A stretch of DNA of 64,000 nt, taken from positions 1 through 64,000 of the forward strand of contig MBFK01000024.1 in NCBI GenBank assembly GCA_001704765.1, given 5' to 3'. The DNA comes from Sinorhizobium shofinae (lineage in GTDB: Bacteria; Pseudomonadota; Alphaproteobacteria; Rhizobiales; Rhizobiaceae). Position 1 is the first letter of the stretch, and each line of letters begins with the position of its first letter. Under the pieces are notes generated by a model. The model worked only from the letters and a program-made list of their open reading frames with translations. It was not told the DNA's origin and made no database searches. A program made the translations under genes and the position numbers. Below, one piece after another: positions 31,763-40,948 of the stretch.

Positions 31763-32242
31763 GTGAATATTCATCTGCCGGGTGCAGACGTGACCGAGCG
31801 TACGCTGGCGATTGTCGGCGAACTCAAGGGGCTGGAAGGCCCGCTTCTGCCGATCCTGCACGAAATCCAGGACGAATTCGGCTATGTGCCGCAGGAATGC
31901 CTGCCGCTGATCGCCCGCGAACTCAACCTGTCGCGCGCCGAAGTCCATGGCGTCGTCACATTCTATCACGATTTCCGCGAACATCCGGCCGGGCGCCATG
32001 TGCTGAAGCTCTGTCGCGCCGAAGCCTGTCAGTCGATGGGCGGCGACCGGCTTGCGGAGCGCGCCAAGGCGCTGCTCGGCATCGATTTCCATGAGACTAC
32101 TCCCGACGGTGCCGTGACACTCGAACCGGTCTACTGTCTCGGGCTCTGTTCCTGCTCGCCGTCGGCGATGCTTGACGGCGAGGTGCATGGCCGGGTTGAC
32201 GACGCGGAGCTCGAGGCGCTGGTCGCGGAGGTACGCCGATGA
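31763..32242 (+). CDS. fdsG: NAD-dependent formate dehydrogenase gamma subunit
   Basis: NuoE-like [2Fe-2S] subunit of the soluble NAD-linked formate dehydrogenase, 159 residues. Iron-sulfur ligands appear as CRAEACQSMGG (about 86-91) and YCLGLCSCSPS (about 126-130), with HEIQDEFGYVPQE and GVVTFYHDFRE from the thioredoxin-like fold. The start is GTG 31763, with GGGAGGG upstream. It overlaps fdsB by four bases. The complex transfers electrons from formate through Fe-S clusters and FMN to NAD, in the cytoplasm. Confidence 0.95.
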   Translation: MNIHLPGADVTERTLAIVGELKGLEGPLLPILHEIQDEFGYVPQECLPLIARELNLSRAEVHGVVTFYHDFREHPAGRHVLKLCRAEACQSMGGDRLAERAKALLGIDFHETTPDGAVTLEPVYCLGLCSCSPSAMLDGEVHGRVDDAELEALVAEVRR

Positions 32243-33795
32243 CCGTCAAGATCTACATTCCGCGCGATGCCGCGGCACTTGCGCTTGGCGCCGAAAAGGT
32301 GGCGACGGCGATGGCCGAGGCGATCGCCGCGCGCGGTCTCGACGCGACGATCATCCGCAACGGATCGCGTGGCATGCACTGGCTGGAGCCGCTCGTCGAA
32401 GTCGAAACCGCCGAGGGCCGCGTCGCCTACGGTCCGGTGAAGGCGCGCGACGTCGCCTCGCTCCTCGATGCAGGACTGCTTTCGGGCGCTGCGCACCCGC
32501 TCTGTCTTGGCAAGACCGAGGAAATCCCCTTCCTCAAGCGGCAGACGCGGCTGACCTTCGCCCGCTGCGGCCTCATCGATCCTCTGTCGCTCGACGACTA
32601 TCGCGCCCATAGCGGCTTGCGCGGCCTTGAAAAGGCTGTCTCGATGCAGCCGGCGGCGATCGTTGCCGAGGTCACCGAAAGCGGCCTGCGCGGTCGCGGC
32701 GGCGCCGGTTTCCCGACCGGCATAAAATGGAAGACCGTCCTCGAAGCCGCGGGCGCGCAGAAATACATCGTCTGCAATGCGGACGAGGGCGACAGCGGCA
32801 CCTTCGCCGACCGGATGATCATGGAAGGCGATCCTTTCGTGCTCATCGAGGGCATGGCGATCGCCGGCATCGCCACCGGCGCGACAAAGGGTTACGTCTA
32901 CACCCGATCCGAATATCCGCATGCCATTGCCGTCATGACGCAGGCGATCGAGATCGCCCGCGCCGCCGGCGTGCTCGGCCAATCGGTACTCGGCTCCACC
33001 CATGCCTTCGACATGGAAGTCAGGACCGGCGCCGGCGCCTATGTTTGCGGCGAGGAGACCTCGCTTCTCAACAGCCTTGAAGGCAAGCGCGGGCTTGTGC
33101 GCGCCAAGCCGCCGCTGCCGGCGCACAAGGGCCTCTTCGACTGTCCGACCGTCATCAACAACGTCATCTCGCTCGCTTCGGTGCCGGTCATCCTCGACAA
33201 GGGCGCCGCCTTCTACCGCGATTTCGGCATGGGACGGTCGCGCGGCACGATCCCGATCCAGATCGCCGGCAACGTAAAGCATGGCGGCCTTTATGAGGCC
33301 GCCTTCGGCCTGACCCTCGGCGAGATCGTCGACGAGATCGCCGGCGGCACCGCGAGCGGCCGGCCGGTCAAGGCGGTGCAGGTGGGCGGTCCGCTCGGCG
33401 CCTATTTCCCGCGCGCATTGTTCGACACACCATTCGACTACGAGGCCTTCGCGGCGAAGGACGGGCTGATCGGCCATGCCGGCATCGTCGTCTTCGACGA
33501 TACGGCCGATATGTTGAAGCAGGCCCGTTTCGCCATGGAATTCTGCGCGATCGAAAGCTGCGGCAAGTGCACGCCTTGCCGCATCGGCTCGACGCGCGGC
33601 GTCGAGGTGGCGGACAAGATCGCGGCTGGCATCGAGCCGGAAAAGAACCGCGAGCTGCTTGGCGATCTCTGCAACACGATGAAATTCGGCTCCCTCTGTG
33701 CGCTCGGCGGCTTCACACCCTATCCGGTGATGAGCGCCATGACGCATTTCCCGGAGGATTTTTCGCCGGCGCCGCTCGTGGAGGCTGCGGAATGA
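32239..33795 (+). CDS. fdsB: NAD-dependent formate dehydrogenase beta subunit
   Basis: NuoF-like flavoprotein subunit, 518 residues, holding FMN, the NAD site and one [4Fe-4S] cluster. The N-terminal about 100 residues are a NuoE-type thioredoxin-like extension, as in FdsB/HoxF. The NAD/FMN-binding RGRGGAGFPTGIKW (about 153-166) and YIVCNADEGDSGTFADR are intact. The cluster ligands are in ESCGKCTPCRIGSTRG (about 437-452) with a distal Cys in LCNTMKFGSLCALGG. The stop precedes fdsA by 60 bases that include a fresh ribosome site. Confidence 0.96.
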   Translation: MTVKIYIPRDAAALALGAEKVATAMAEAIAARGLDATIIRNGSRGMHWLEPLVEVETAEGRVAYGPVKARDVASLLDAGLLSGAAHPLCLGKTEEIPFLKRQTRLTFARCGLIDPLSLDDYRAHSGLRGLEKAVSMQPAAIVAEVTESGLRGRGGAGFPTGIKWKTVLEAAGAQKYIVCNADEGDSGTFADRMIMEGDPFVLIEGMAIAGIATGATKGYVYTRSEYPHAIAVMTQAIEIARAAGVLGQSVLGSTHAFDMEVRTGAGAYVCGEETSLLNSLEGKRGLVRAKPPLPAHKGLFDCPTVINNVISLASVPVILDKGAAFYRDFGMGRSRGTIPIQIAGNVKHGGLYEAAFGLTLGEIVDEIAGGTASGRPVKAVQVGGPLGAYFPRALFDTPFDYEAFAAKDGLIGHAGIVVFDDTADMLKQARFAMEFCAIESCGKCTPCRIGSTRGVEVADKIAAGIEPEKNRELLGDLCNTMKFGSLCALGGFTPYPVMSAMTHFPEDFSPAPLVEAAE

Positions 33796-33855
33796 TGGCA
33801 GCAATGCACGTCACCAAGCCCACCCCATTGAACGCAAATTCTCAGGAGGCCCCAA

Positions 33856-36735
33856 ATGTCTCTCATTCATGAAATCGACTATGGCACTCCTGCTTCCAAA
33901 TCCGAAAAGCTGGTGACGCTGACCATCGACGGACGCGAAATCACCGTGCCGGAGGGCACCTCGATCATGCGTGCGGCGATGGAGGCGGGCATCGAGGTGC
34001 CGAAGCTTTGTGCCTCCGACATGATGGAGGCCTTCGGGTCCTGCCGCCTCTGTCTGGTCGAGATTGAGGGGCGGGCCGGCATGCCGGCCTCCTGCACGAC
34101 GCCGGTCGCAGCGGGGATCACGGTCTCCACCCAGACGCAGCGGCTGAAAGATGTGCGCCGTGGCGTCATGGAGCTCTATATCTCCGACCATCCGCTGGAC
34201 TGCCTGACCTGTGCCGCCAACGGCGATTGCGAGCTGCAGGACATGGCCGGTGCCGTCGGTTTGCGCGACGTACGCTATGGCTATGACGGGTCCAATCACG
34301 TCAAGGCGCGCAACAATGGCGAGATCAATCGCCAATGGGCGCCGAAGGACGAATCGAACCCCTATTTCACCTTTGATCCGGCGAAATGCATCGTCTGCTC
34401 GCGCTGCGTGCGCGCCTGCGAGGAAGTGCAGGGCACCTTTGCGCTGACGATCAGCGGCCGCGGCTTCGATTCGCGTGTCTCCGCCGGCATGAGCGAGGAT
34501 TTCGTCTCGTCCGAGTGCGTCTCCTGCGGCGCCTGTGTGCAGGCCTGCCCGACGGCGACGCTGACGGAAAAATCGGTGATCGAGATTGGCCAGCCGGAAC
34601 ATTCGGTCGTCACCACCTGTGCCTATTGCGGAGTCGGCTGCTCCTTCAAGGCGGAGATGCGCGGCGAGGAACTGGTCCGCATGGTGCCGTGGAAGGATGG
34701 TCAGGCGAACCGCGGCCATTCCTGCGTCAAGGGCCGTTTCGCCTATGGTTATTCGAACCATAAGGACCGCGTTCTCAACCCGATGATCCGCGAGAAGATC
34801 ACCGACCCCTGGCGCGAAGTCACCTGGGATGAGGCCTTTGCGCATGTCGCCTCCGAGTTCCGCCGCATCCAGTATCAGTATGGCCGCGATTCTGTCGGCG
34901 GCATCACCTCGTCGCGTTGCACCAACGAGGAGACCTACCTGGTGCAGAAACTGGTGCGCGCCGGCTTCGGCAATAACAATGTCGATACCTGTGCCCGCGT
35001 CTGCCATTCGCCGACCGGCTACGGCCTCAACCAGACCTTCGGCACGTCGGCCGGCACGCAGAATTTCGACAGCGTCGAATTTACCGATGTCGCCATCATC
35101 ATCGGCGCCAACCCGACCGACGGCCATCCGGTCTTCGCCTCGCGGCTCAAGAAGCGGCTGCGCGAGGGCGCCAAGCTGATTGTCATCGACCCGCGCCGGA
35201 TCGACCTCGTTCGCTCGGCCCATGTCGAAGCCTCTTACCACCTCCCGCTGAAGCCTGGCACAAACGTCGCCATTCTGACGTCGCTCGCCCATGTCATCGT
35301 CACCGAGGGCCTCGCCAACGAGGCCTTCATCCGCGAGCGCTGCGACTGGTCGGAATACGAAGATTGGGCGACCTTCGTTGCCGAGCCCTATCACAGCCCG
35401 GAAGCGACCGAGGCCTACACCGGCGTTCCGGCCGAACTGGTGCGTGGGGCTGCTCGCCTTTACGCCACCGGCGGCAACGGCGCGATCTATTACGGGCTCG
35501 GCGTCACCGAGCACAGCCAGGGCTCGACCACCGTCATAGCGATCGCCAACCTTGCCATGGTCACCGGCAACATCGGCCGGCCCGGCGTCGGCGTCAATCC
35601 GCTGCGCGGCCAGAACAACGTGCAGGGCTCGTGCGACATGGGCTCCTTCCCGCACGAGCTGCCGGGCTACCGGCATATCTCGGACGACGCGACGCGCGAG
35701 ACCTTCGAGAAGCTCTGGGGTGTGACGCTCAATAACGAGCCGGGCCTTCGCATCCCCAACATGCTCGACGCGGCGGTCGAGGGCACGTTCAAAGGCATCT
35801 ACATCCAGGGCGAGGATATCCTGCAGTCCGACCCGGACACCAAGCACGTGGCCGCCGGCCTTGCGGCGATGGAATGCGTCGTCGTGCACGACCTGTTCCT
35901 CAACGAGACGGCCAACTACGCGCATGTCTTCCTGCCCGGCTCGACCTTCCTGGAAAAGGACGGCACCTTCACCAATGCCGAGCGACGCATTAACCGCGTT
36001 CGTCGCGTGATGACGCCGAAGAACGGCTATGCCGACTGGGAGGTGACGCAGAAGCTCGCCCAGGCAATGCGGCTCGACTGGAACTATCGTCATCCGTCCG
36101 AGATCATGGACGAGATCGCCGCGACGACGCCGACCTTCGCCATGGTCTCCTATGACTATCTCGACAAGATGGGCTCGGTACAGTGGCCGTGCAACGAGAA
36201 GGCGCCGCTCGGCTCGCCGATCATGCACGTCGACGGCTTCGTGCGCGGCAAGGGCAAGTTCATCCGCACCGAATATGTGGCGACCGACGAGAAGACCGGA
36301 CCGCGCTTCCCGCTGCTGCTGACCACCGGCCGCATCCTCAGCCAGTACAATGTCGGCGCCCAGACGCGGCGCACCGACAATGTCGTCTGGCATGCGGAGG
36401 ACCGGCTGGAGATCCACGCGCACGATGCCGAGCAACGCGGCATCCGCGACGGCGACTGGGTCCGGCTCGCCAGCCGTTCGGGCGAGACGACGCTCAGGGC
36501 GCTGATCACGGACCGCGTCGCGCCTGGTGTCGTCTACACCACCTTCCACCATCCGACGACGCAGGCGAACGTCATCACCACGGACTTCTCCGACTGGGCG
36601 ACCAATTGCCCGGAATACAAGGTGACGGCGGTGCAGGTGTCGCCTTCGAACGGCCCCTCCGACTGGCAGGTCGACTATGATGAGCAGGCACGCCAGTCGC
36701 GGCGGATCGCCGGCAAGCTGGAGGCGGCGGAGTAG
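33856..36735 (+). CDS. fdsA: NAD-dependent formate dehydrogenase alpha (molybdenum) subunit
   Basis: Catalytic subunit, 959 residues, oxidising formate to carbon dioxide at a bis-MGD molybdenum centre. Domains in order: plant-type [2Fe-2S] ferredoxin (CASDMMEAFGSCRLC), NuoG-like His/Cys cluster (HPLDCLTCAANGDCELQ), two [4Fe-4S] clusters (CIVCSRCVRAC; CVSCGACVQACP), and the molybdopterin domain beginning CAYCGVGC. The expected Mo ligand is Cys383 in ARVCHSPTG; no selenocysteine is used. The conserved His follows directly. CAGGAGGCCCC supports the ATG. Confidence 0.97.
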   Translation: MSLIHEIDYGTPASKSEKLVTLTIDGREITVPEGTSIMRAAMEAGIEVPKLCASDMMEAFGSCRLCLVEIEGRAGMPASCTTPVAAGITVSTQTQRLKDVRRGVMELYISDHPLDCLTCAANGDCELQDMAGAVGLRDVRYGYDGSNHVKARNNGEINRQWAPKDESNPYFTFDPAKCIVCSRCVRACEEVQGTFALTISGRGFDSRVSAGMSEDFVSSECVSCGACVQACPTATLTEKSVIEIGQPEHSVVTTCAYCGVGCSFKAEMRGEELVRMVPWKDGQANRGHSCVKGRFAYGYSNHKDRVLNPMIREKITDPWREVTWDEAFAHVASEFRRIQYQYGRDSVGGITSSRCTNEETYLVQKLVRAGFGNNNVDTCARVCHSPTGYGLNQTFGTSAGTQNFDSVEFTDVAIIIGANPTDGHPVFASRLKKRLREGAKLIVIDPRRIDLVRSAHVEASYHLPLKPGTNVAILTSLAHVIVTEGLANEAFIRERCDWSEYEDWATFVAEPYHSPEATEAYTGVPAELVRGAARLYATGGNGAIYYGLGVTEHSQGSTTVIAIANLAMVTGNIGRPGVGVNPLRGQNNVQGSCDMGSFPHELPGYRHISDDATRETFEKLWGVTLNNEPGLRIPNMLDAAVEGTFKGIYIQGEDILQSDPDTKHVAAGLAAMECVVVHDLFLNETANYAHVFLPGSTFLEKDGTFTNAERRINRVRRVMTPKNGYADWEVTQKLAQAMRLDWNYRHPSEIMDEIAATTPTFAMVSYDYLDKMGSVQWPCNEKAPLGSPIMHVDGFVRGKGKFIRTEYVATDEKTGPRFPLLLTTGRILSQYNVGAQTRRTDNVVWHAEDRLEIHAHDAEQRGIRDGDWVRLASRSGETTLRALITDRVAPGVVYTTFHHPTTQANVITTDFSDWATNCPEYKVTAVQVSPSNGPSDWQVDYDEQARQSRRIAGKLEAAE

Positions 36736-36743
36736 GGGGCTGA

Positions 36744-37649
36744 ATGGCAGGCAAACGACTTCCGTCCTCACCAACTGCCGTCACGGTCGGCGCGCCCGAC
36801 AGGACCCGCTTCAGGACGACGGCGAAGGTTCCGGAAGCTGCGCGGCGTGCGGGCGTGCTCGCCCCGCAATCGCGCGTCGTGCCGGAGGAGACACCGATTG
36901 CCCTGACCTATGGCGGGTCGACGCACGCCGTGATGATGGCGACGCCCGCTGATCTTGAGGACTTCGCTGTCGGCTTCAGCCTTACCGAAGGCATTATCAC
37001 GGACCCGGATCAGATCGAGACGGTCGATGTGGTTGCCGAGGACAAGGGCATCGACCTGCAGATCCGCCTCCGGGACGAGCAGAACGAGGCGCTGCGCCTG
37101 CGCCGCCGCCACATGGCGGGGCCGGTCGGCTGCGGGCTCTGCGGCATCGAGTCTATCGAGCAGGCCGTGCGAGCGACGCCGGATGTTTCCGGCTCGGCCC
37201 TGAGGCTCTCCGAGCAGGATGTTGTGCAGGCTGTCGGCCTGCTCAACGGCCAGCAGCCTCTCCACCTGGAGACGCGCGCCGTGCATGGTGCGGCCTTCTA
37301 TGTGCCGGGAAGGGGGCTGATCGCGGTTCGCGAGGATGTCGGTCGCCACAATGCGCTGGACAAGCTGACGGGTGCCGCTGCGCGCGCCGGCTTCAAGGGC
37401 ACCGAAGGCGCCGTCGTCGTCACCTCGCGCGTGTCAGTCGAGATGGTGCAGAAGACAGCGATTACCGGAAGCCCGGTGATCATCGCCATTTCGGCGCCGA
37501 CGGCGCTTGCGGTCCGCACGGCGCAGGAGGCGGGCATGACGCTGATCGCGCTGGTGCGGGGCGACGAATTCGAAATCTTCACCCATGCCGAGCGCATAGA
37601 GCGGGACGAGGAAAAGCGTGCGCGCTTTTCCGCCCGCATCCCGCGCTGA
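36744..37649 (+). CDS. fdsC: Formate dehydrogenase sulfurtransferase FdhD/FdsC
   Basis: A 301-residue FdhD-family protein. In FdhD this protein passes sulfur from cysteine desulfurase to the Mo-bis-MGD cofactor, needed for formate dehydrogenase activity. The sulfur-carrying cysteine pair is in GCGLCGIES (about 130-138, C-x-x-C). The block AVHGAAFYVPGRGLIAVREDVGRHNALDKL (key residues EDVGRHNALDK) is the family hallmark. It starts nine bases after fdsA. In FdsGBACD operons it is called FdsC. Confidence 0.94.
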   Translation: MAGKRLPSSPTAVTVGAPDRTRFRTTAKVPEAARRAGVLAPQSRVVPEETPIALTYGGSTHAVMMATPADLEDFAVGFSLTEGIITDPDQIETVDVVAEDKGIDLQIRLRDEQNEALRLRRRHMAGPVGCGLCGIESIEQAVRATPDVSGSALRLSEQDVVQAVGLLNGQQPLHLETRAVHGAAFYVPGRGLIAVREDVGRHNALDKLTGAAARAGFKGTEGAVVVTSRVSVEMVQKTAITGSPVIIAISAPTALAVRTAQEAGMTLIALVRGDEFEIFTHAERIERDEEKRARFSARIPR

Positions 37650-37677
37650 TACACAACTGAGACCGGAGCTGTCGCCG

Positions 37678-37911
37678 ATGTCGCCTGAAAATCTGAATGC
37701 CAAGCTCATCTACATGGCGAACCAGATCGCCACCTTCTTCCAGAGCCAGCCGGCGGATCAGGCGGCGCAAGGGGTGGCGACGCATATCAACAAATATTGG
37801 GAGGCGCGCATGCGCCGCAAGCTGTTCGAGCATATCGAGCGTGGCGGCGAGGGATTGAATCCGCTGGTGTTGGAAGCAGCACCGAAGATCCGCCGCCCGG
37901 AAGCGGCGTAG
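37678..37911 (+). CDS. fdsD: Formate dehydrogenase delta subunit
   Basis: Small 77-residue protein, last gene of fdsGBACD. The sequence LIYMANQIATFFQS (11-24), the THINKYWEARMRRKL helix and the IERGGEGLNPLVLEA tail match the FdsD family. FdsD is needed for full enzyme activity and may help assembly. Start at 37678 was chosen because homology begins at MSPENL; the open frame upstream is longer. The 239-base region after it carries no gene and holds a hairpin before the convergent chemoreceptor. Confidence 0.92.
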   Translation: MSPENLNAKLIYMANQIATFFQSQPADQAAQGVATHINKYWEARMRRKLFEHIERGGEGLNPLVLEAAPKIRRPEAA

Positions 37912-38089
37912 CCCAGCGGTGGTGGCCGGAAGGCGACCCCAACCCCACCCCGGAGGAGTGCCACTCTTCGCCGCACCCTCGGCTGGAAGGTGCCGGTTGG
38001 GTCGGAAGGACGACGCCTGAGTCCGCCCCTTTCGGGGAAGGGGTGCCTCGAGCAGTCGTGGATTAAATAATCAGCACGCAAAGTATTGA

Positions 38090-38120
38090 GGGGAAGGTGG
38101 CCACCGGTGCCACCTTCCCC
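38090..38120. terminator. Hairpin between fdsD and the chemoreceptor gene
   Basis: GGGGAAGGTGGC (38090-38101) and GCCACCTTCCCC (38109-38120) form a perfect 12-bp stem with a 7-base loop, between convergent genes. Neither side has a long T run, so termination would be in both directions and partly weak. Confidence 0.6.
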
Positions 38121-38150
38121 TTCTCCGAGCGCGGTGTGCGGGTATTGCGC

Positions 38151-39932
38151 TCAGAAATTCTGCCAGGCTTCGGCGACCGGCACGACCGCGAGGTTTCGTT
38201 TTTGGGCGCCTTTTGTCGCCCTTGCCGCATGAAACCGAGCCGGCGAGGGGCGCGCATCGGGGCGCATTTCGGTCGGACCGCCGTTGATATCCTGGCCGAT
38301 GCGGAATTGCCGAAGGAGGCCGTAGAGAGCTTCTGCCTCGCGCGACATGGCGTGGCTTGCAGCGGTGCTTTCCTCCACCATGGCGGCGTTTTGCTGCGTC
38401 GCCTGATCCATCGCGTTGACCGCCTGATTGATTTCCCTCAGGCCCGTCGCCTGCTCCCGCGCCGCTTCGACGATCGCCGAGACGTTGAGGTTGATGTCCT
38501 GGACCTGGACGAGGATCTGTTCCAGTGCCGCGCCGGTCTGCCCGACCAGCGAGACGCCGTTCCGGACATGCTCGCCGGAGGTGGTGATCAGGGCTTTGAT
38601 ATCCTTTGCGGCGCTTGCCGAGCGCTGGGCCAGTTCCCGCACCTCCGTCGCCACGACCGCGAAGCCCTTGCCTGCTTCGCCGGCGCGCGCCGCCTCCACG
38701 CCGGCATTGAGCGCCAGAAGATTGGTCTGGAACGCAATATCGTCGATCACGCCGATGATGTTGCCGATCTCACGCGATGATTGCTCGATCTGATCCATCG
38801 CACCGATTGCGCTCTTGACGACGAGCCTCGAGCGTTCGGCTCCGTCCTTTGTCTTTGCAACAAGGTGGCCCGCTTCCTCCGCTCGGCGGCTCGAATCGGC
38901 GACCGTGGTGGTGATTTCGTCCAGCGCAGCGGCCGTTTCCTCAACGGATGCGGCCTGCTGTTCGGTACGCTTCGACAGGTCATCGGCGGCGGACCTGATC
39001 TCGCGTGCGCCGCCTGCAATCGCCCCGGCATTGTCGCCGACCGTTTGCATCGCTCGACAAAGGCGAACGAGCGCTTCGTTGAAGTCGCTGCGCACCGTCT
39101 CCATGCTCGGTACGAAAGGCCTGTCCAGAGACAGCGTCAGGTCGCCTTCCGCCAGCGAACGCAAGCCGGCGCCAAGCGCGTTGATCGCCGCCATGCGTTC
39201 GCTCACATCGGTCGCAAACTTGACCACCTTGTAGACCTTGCCGTTGGGGTCGCGGATCGGGTTGTAGGCGGCCTGAATCCATATTTCCTTGCCGCCCTTG
39301 CCATAGCGGACGAATTCGCTGGAGATGAAGTCGCCCTGGGCAAGCCGTCTCCAGAAGTCGCTATATTCGGCCGTGCGGGTGTAGTTCGGCTCGCAGAACA
39401 TGCTGTGATGGCGCCCCTCGATTTCCGAGAGACGATAGCCGAGGGCGGTGCAGAAATTTTCGTTGGCGGTGATGACTTCCCCGGCCGGAGTGAATTCGAT
39501 CACCGCTTGCGAACGGGAGATCGCATCAAGTTTGCCCGCGTCTTCGGTGGCTTTGAGTTTTGCGTCCGTGATGTCTGTGGCGAACTTGACGACCTTGTAT
39601 GGTTTGCCGCTGCGCAAGATCGGGTTGTAGGTCGCCTGAATCCATACTTCCCGCCCGGCCTTGGTAACGCGCTTGTAAGCATTGCTGTCGAATTCGCCGC
39701 GGCCAAGACGAGCCCAGAACTCTCGATATTCCGGCGTTGCGACATAGTCGGCAGCGCAAAACATGCGATGGTGCTGGCCAACAATCTCCTGAAGGTTGTA
39801 GCCGAGGGCCTTGCAGAAATTTTCGTTGGCGGTGAGGATGTTGCCGGTGAGATCGAACTGGATGATCGCCTGCGATTTCGACAATGCTGCAATGATGTGG
39901 TTTGAATCCAAACGCTTCGCAAAAGAAAACAT
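38151..39932 (-). CDS. Soluble chemoreceptor with two PAS domains (methyl-accepting chemotaxis protein)
   Basis: A 593-residue chemoreceptor without transmembrane helices. Two similar PAS/PAC units (about 10-130 and 131-250; FDLTGNILTANENFCKALGY and FTPAGEVITANENFCTALGY) precede a short HAMP-like linker and the signalling domain. The signalling tip IDDIAFQTNLLALNAGVEAARAGEAGKGFAVVA is intact (about 395-427). The C-terminal pentapeptide AWQNF fits the x-aromatic-x-x-aromatic CheR/CheB-docking pattern. It resembles Sinorhizobium McpY/IcpA-type cytosolic receptors. The ligand is unknown; PAS domains suggest redox or energy sensing. The cheW gene lies upstream. Confidence 0.92.
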   Translation of the reverse strand: MFSFAKRLDSNHIIAALSKSQAIIQFDLTGNILTANENFCKALGYNLQEIVGQHHRMFCAADYVATPEYREFWARLGRGEFDSNAYKRVTKAGREVWIQATYNPILRSGKPYKVVKFATDITDAKLKATEDAGKLDAISRSQAVIEFTPAGEVITANENFCTALGYRLSEIEGRHHSMFCEPNYTRTAEYSDFWRRLAQGDFISSEFVRYGKGGKEIWIQAAYNPIRDPNGKVYKVVKFATDVSERMAAINALGAGLRSLAEGDLTLSLDRPFVPSMETVRSDFNEALVRLCRAMQTVGDNAGAIAGGAREIRSAADDLSKRTEQQAASVEETAAALDEITTTVADSSRRAEEAGHLVAKTKDGAERSRLVVKSAIGAMDQIEQSSREIGNIIGVIDDIAFQTNLLALNAGVEAARAGEAGKGFAVVATEVRELAQRSASAAKDIKALITTSGEHVRNGVSLVGQTGAALEQILVQVQDINLNVSAIVEAAREQATGLREINQAVNAMDQATQQNAAMVEESTAASHAMSREAEALYGLLRQFRIGQDINGGPTEMRPDARPSPARFHAARATKGAQKRNLAVVPVAEAWQNF

Positions 39933-40310
39933 GATTGCTCTCCAAACTCGTTTCGCTTGCTAAATCGATGTCAATACTGGATGAGCTCTTGATCGGCCGG
40001 GCTTGCGGACTGATCCGGTATCTGCTCCCGGGGACAAGAACAGGATGTCGTTGAGTCAACTGTGTCTGGTCTGCCGCGCGCCGTCCCGCGCAGGTCAGGC
40101 CTGATGTTTTGGGGAAATCTCGAAAATCTTGGGTCTTCATGCCCAGCGCAATTTGCACAACCTACGTTAGATTTAATGCGTTAATGCTGTGTTAAAATAG
40201 TAATTATCAAATGTCAGTTGTATAAAATTGTAACATTATCAGCAGTTGAATTTACAGTTGAAGTTTTGTCTAACGGTTGTCCTGGCACGCCCAACGCATG
40301 CAGCCGGAAC
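39933..40310. other. Gene-free region upstream of the chemoreceptor with AT-rich block
   Basis: No gene is seen in the 536 bases between the chemoreceptor and cheW. Positions about 40140-40265 are strikingly AT-rich against the GC-rich background. They contain ATTATCA at 40203-40209 and 40235-40241, and CAGTTG at 40215-40220, 40243-40248 and 40255-40260, in alternating order. This should be the chemoreceptor promoter and may hold repeated regulator sites. The rest of the region holds a terminator and a repeat, listed separately. Confidence 0.5.
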
Positions 40311-40344
40311 GAAAAAAGGCCGTCTCGCAGGGCGAGACGGCCTT
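40311..40344 (-). terminator. Terminator of cheW
   Basis: On the minus strand AAGGCCGTCTCGC pairs with GCGAGACGGCCTT around a 3-base loop (plus positions 40316-40328 and 40332-40344), followed by TTTTTTCG. It is about 125 bases past the cheW stop; the palindromic repeat lies between. Confidence 0.85.
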
Positions 40345-40350
40345 GATCGG

Positions 40351-40450
40351 CTAAGCGCGGTGCGTCTTATCAGACGCACAAAGGTCGCGTAGCACTTTGA
40401 ATTGCTGCATGTTTTTATCCTTAAATCGGCTCCGATTTAAGGAAACATGC
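40351..40450 (-). repeat. Dispersed palindromic repeat, copy 2
   Basis: Reverse-oriented copy of the repeat at 5922-6022. Read on the minus strand it gives GCATGTTTCCTTAAATCGG..., a hairpin closing with AAAACATGC, then AGCAATTCAAAGTGCTAC, GCGACCTTTGTGCGTCTGATAAGACGCAC and GCGCTTAG. It lies in the 3' untranslated part of the cheW transcript. The outer hairpin is nearly perfect and the second (TGCGTCT/AGACGCA) is perfect here. Confidence 0.75.
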
Positions 40451-40468
40451 GAGTGGCGTTGCCGAATG

Positions 40469-40948
40469 TCAGGCGGCGAGATCCTCCACCTCGCGCTCCT
40501 TGAACATGCGAGCGAGGTTGAGGAAGCAGATCATTCCGTTTTCGTTGGCGATGATGCCTTCGGCGAAGCTCTTGTCGAAGGAGGCGGTGACTTCGGGCAC
40601 CGGCTGCACCTGGCTGCCCTGCACCGTCAGAATGTCCGAGACGCGGTCGACGACGAGGCCGATCACCATGTTGTGGACTTCGGCGACGACGATGGCGCTG
40701 CGTTCGTTGGCGACCGTCGATTTCATGCCAAGCTTGTGGGCGAGGTCGATGATCGGAATCACCGTGCCGCGCAGGTTCATGACGCCGATCACTTCCGGCG
40801 GCGAATGCGGGATCGGCGTCGAGGGCGCCCAGCCGCGGATTTCGCGGATTGTCGTCGTCTTGACGCAGAATTCCTGATCGTGGAGGCGGAACGCGATGAT
40901 CTCCAGCGTCTCTCCGTCAAATCCAGCCGTTTTCAACGTGCCTGTCAT
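40469..40948 (-). CDS. cheW: Chemotaxis coupling protein CheW
   Basis: Single-domain CheW adaptor of 159 residues, joining chemoreceptors to the CheA kinase in the cytoplasm. Blocks IIAFRLHDQEFCVKTTTIREI, PHSPPEVIGVMNLRGTVIPIIDLAHKLG (key residues GVMNLRG) and GLVVDRVSDILTV are conserved. Start at 40948 (MTGTLKTAGFDG) has AAGGAGCTTCG upstream; a longer open frame exists but is unlikely. It precedes the tandem-PAS chemoreceptor in the same direction with an intervening terminator, so it is probably a separate unit. Confidence 0.93.
   Translation of the reverse strand: MTGTLKTAGFDGETLEIIAFRLHDQEFCVKTTTIREIRGWAPSTPIPHSPPEVIGVMNLRGTVIPIIDLAHKLGMKSTVANERSAIVVAEVHNMVIGLVVDRVSDILTVQGSQVQPVPEVTASFDKSFAEGIIANENGMICFLNLARMFKEREVEDLAA

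Noticed and set aside
33811..36774. A 987-codon minus-strand open frame
   Set aside because: Antisense to fdsA; no motifs, composition of an artefact.
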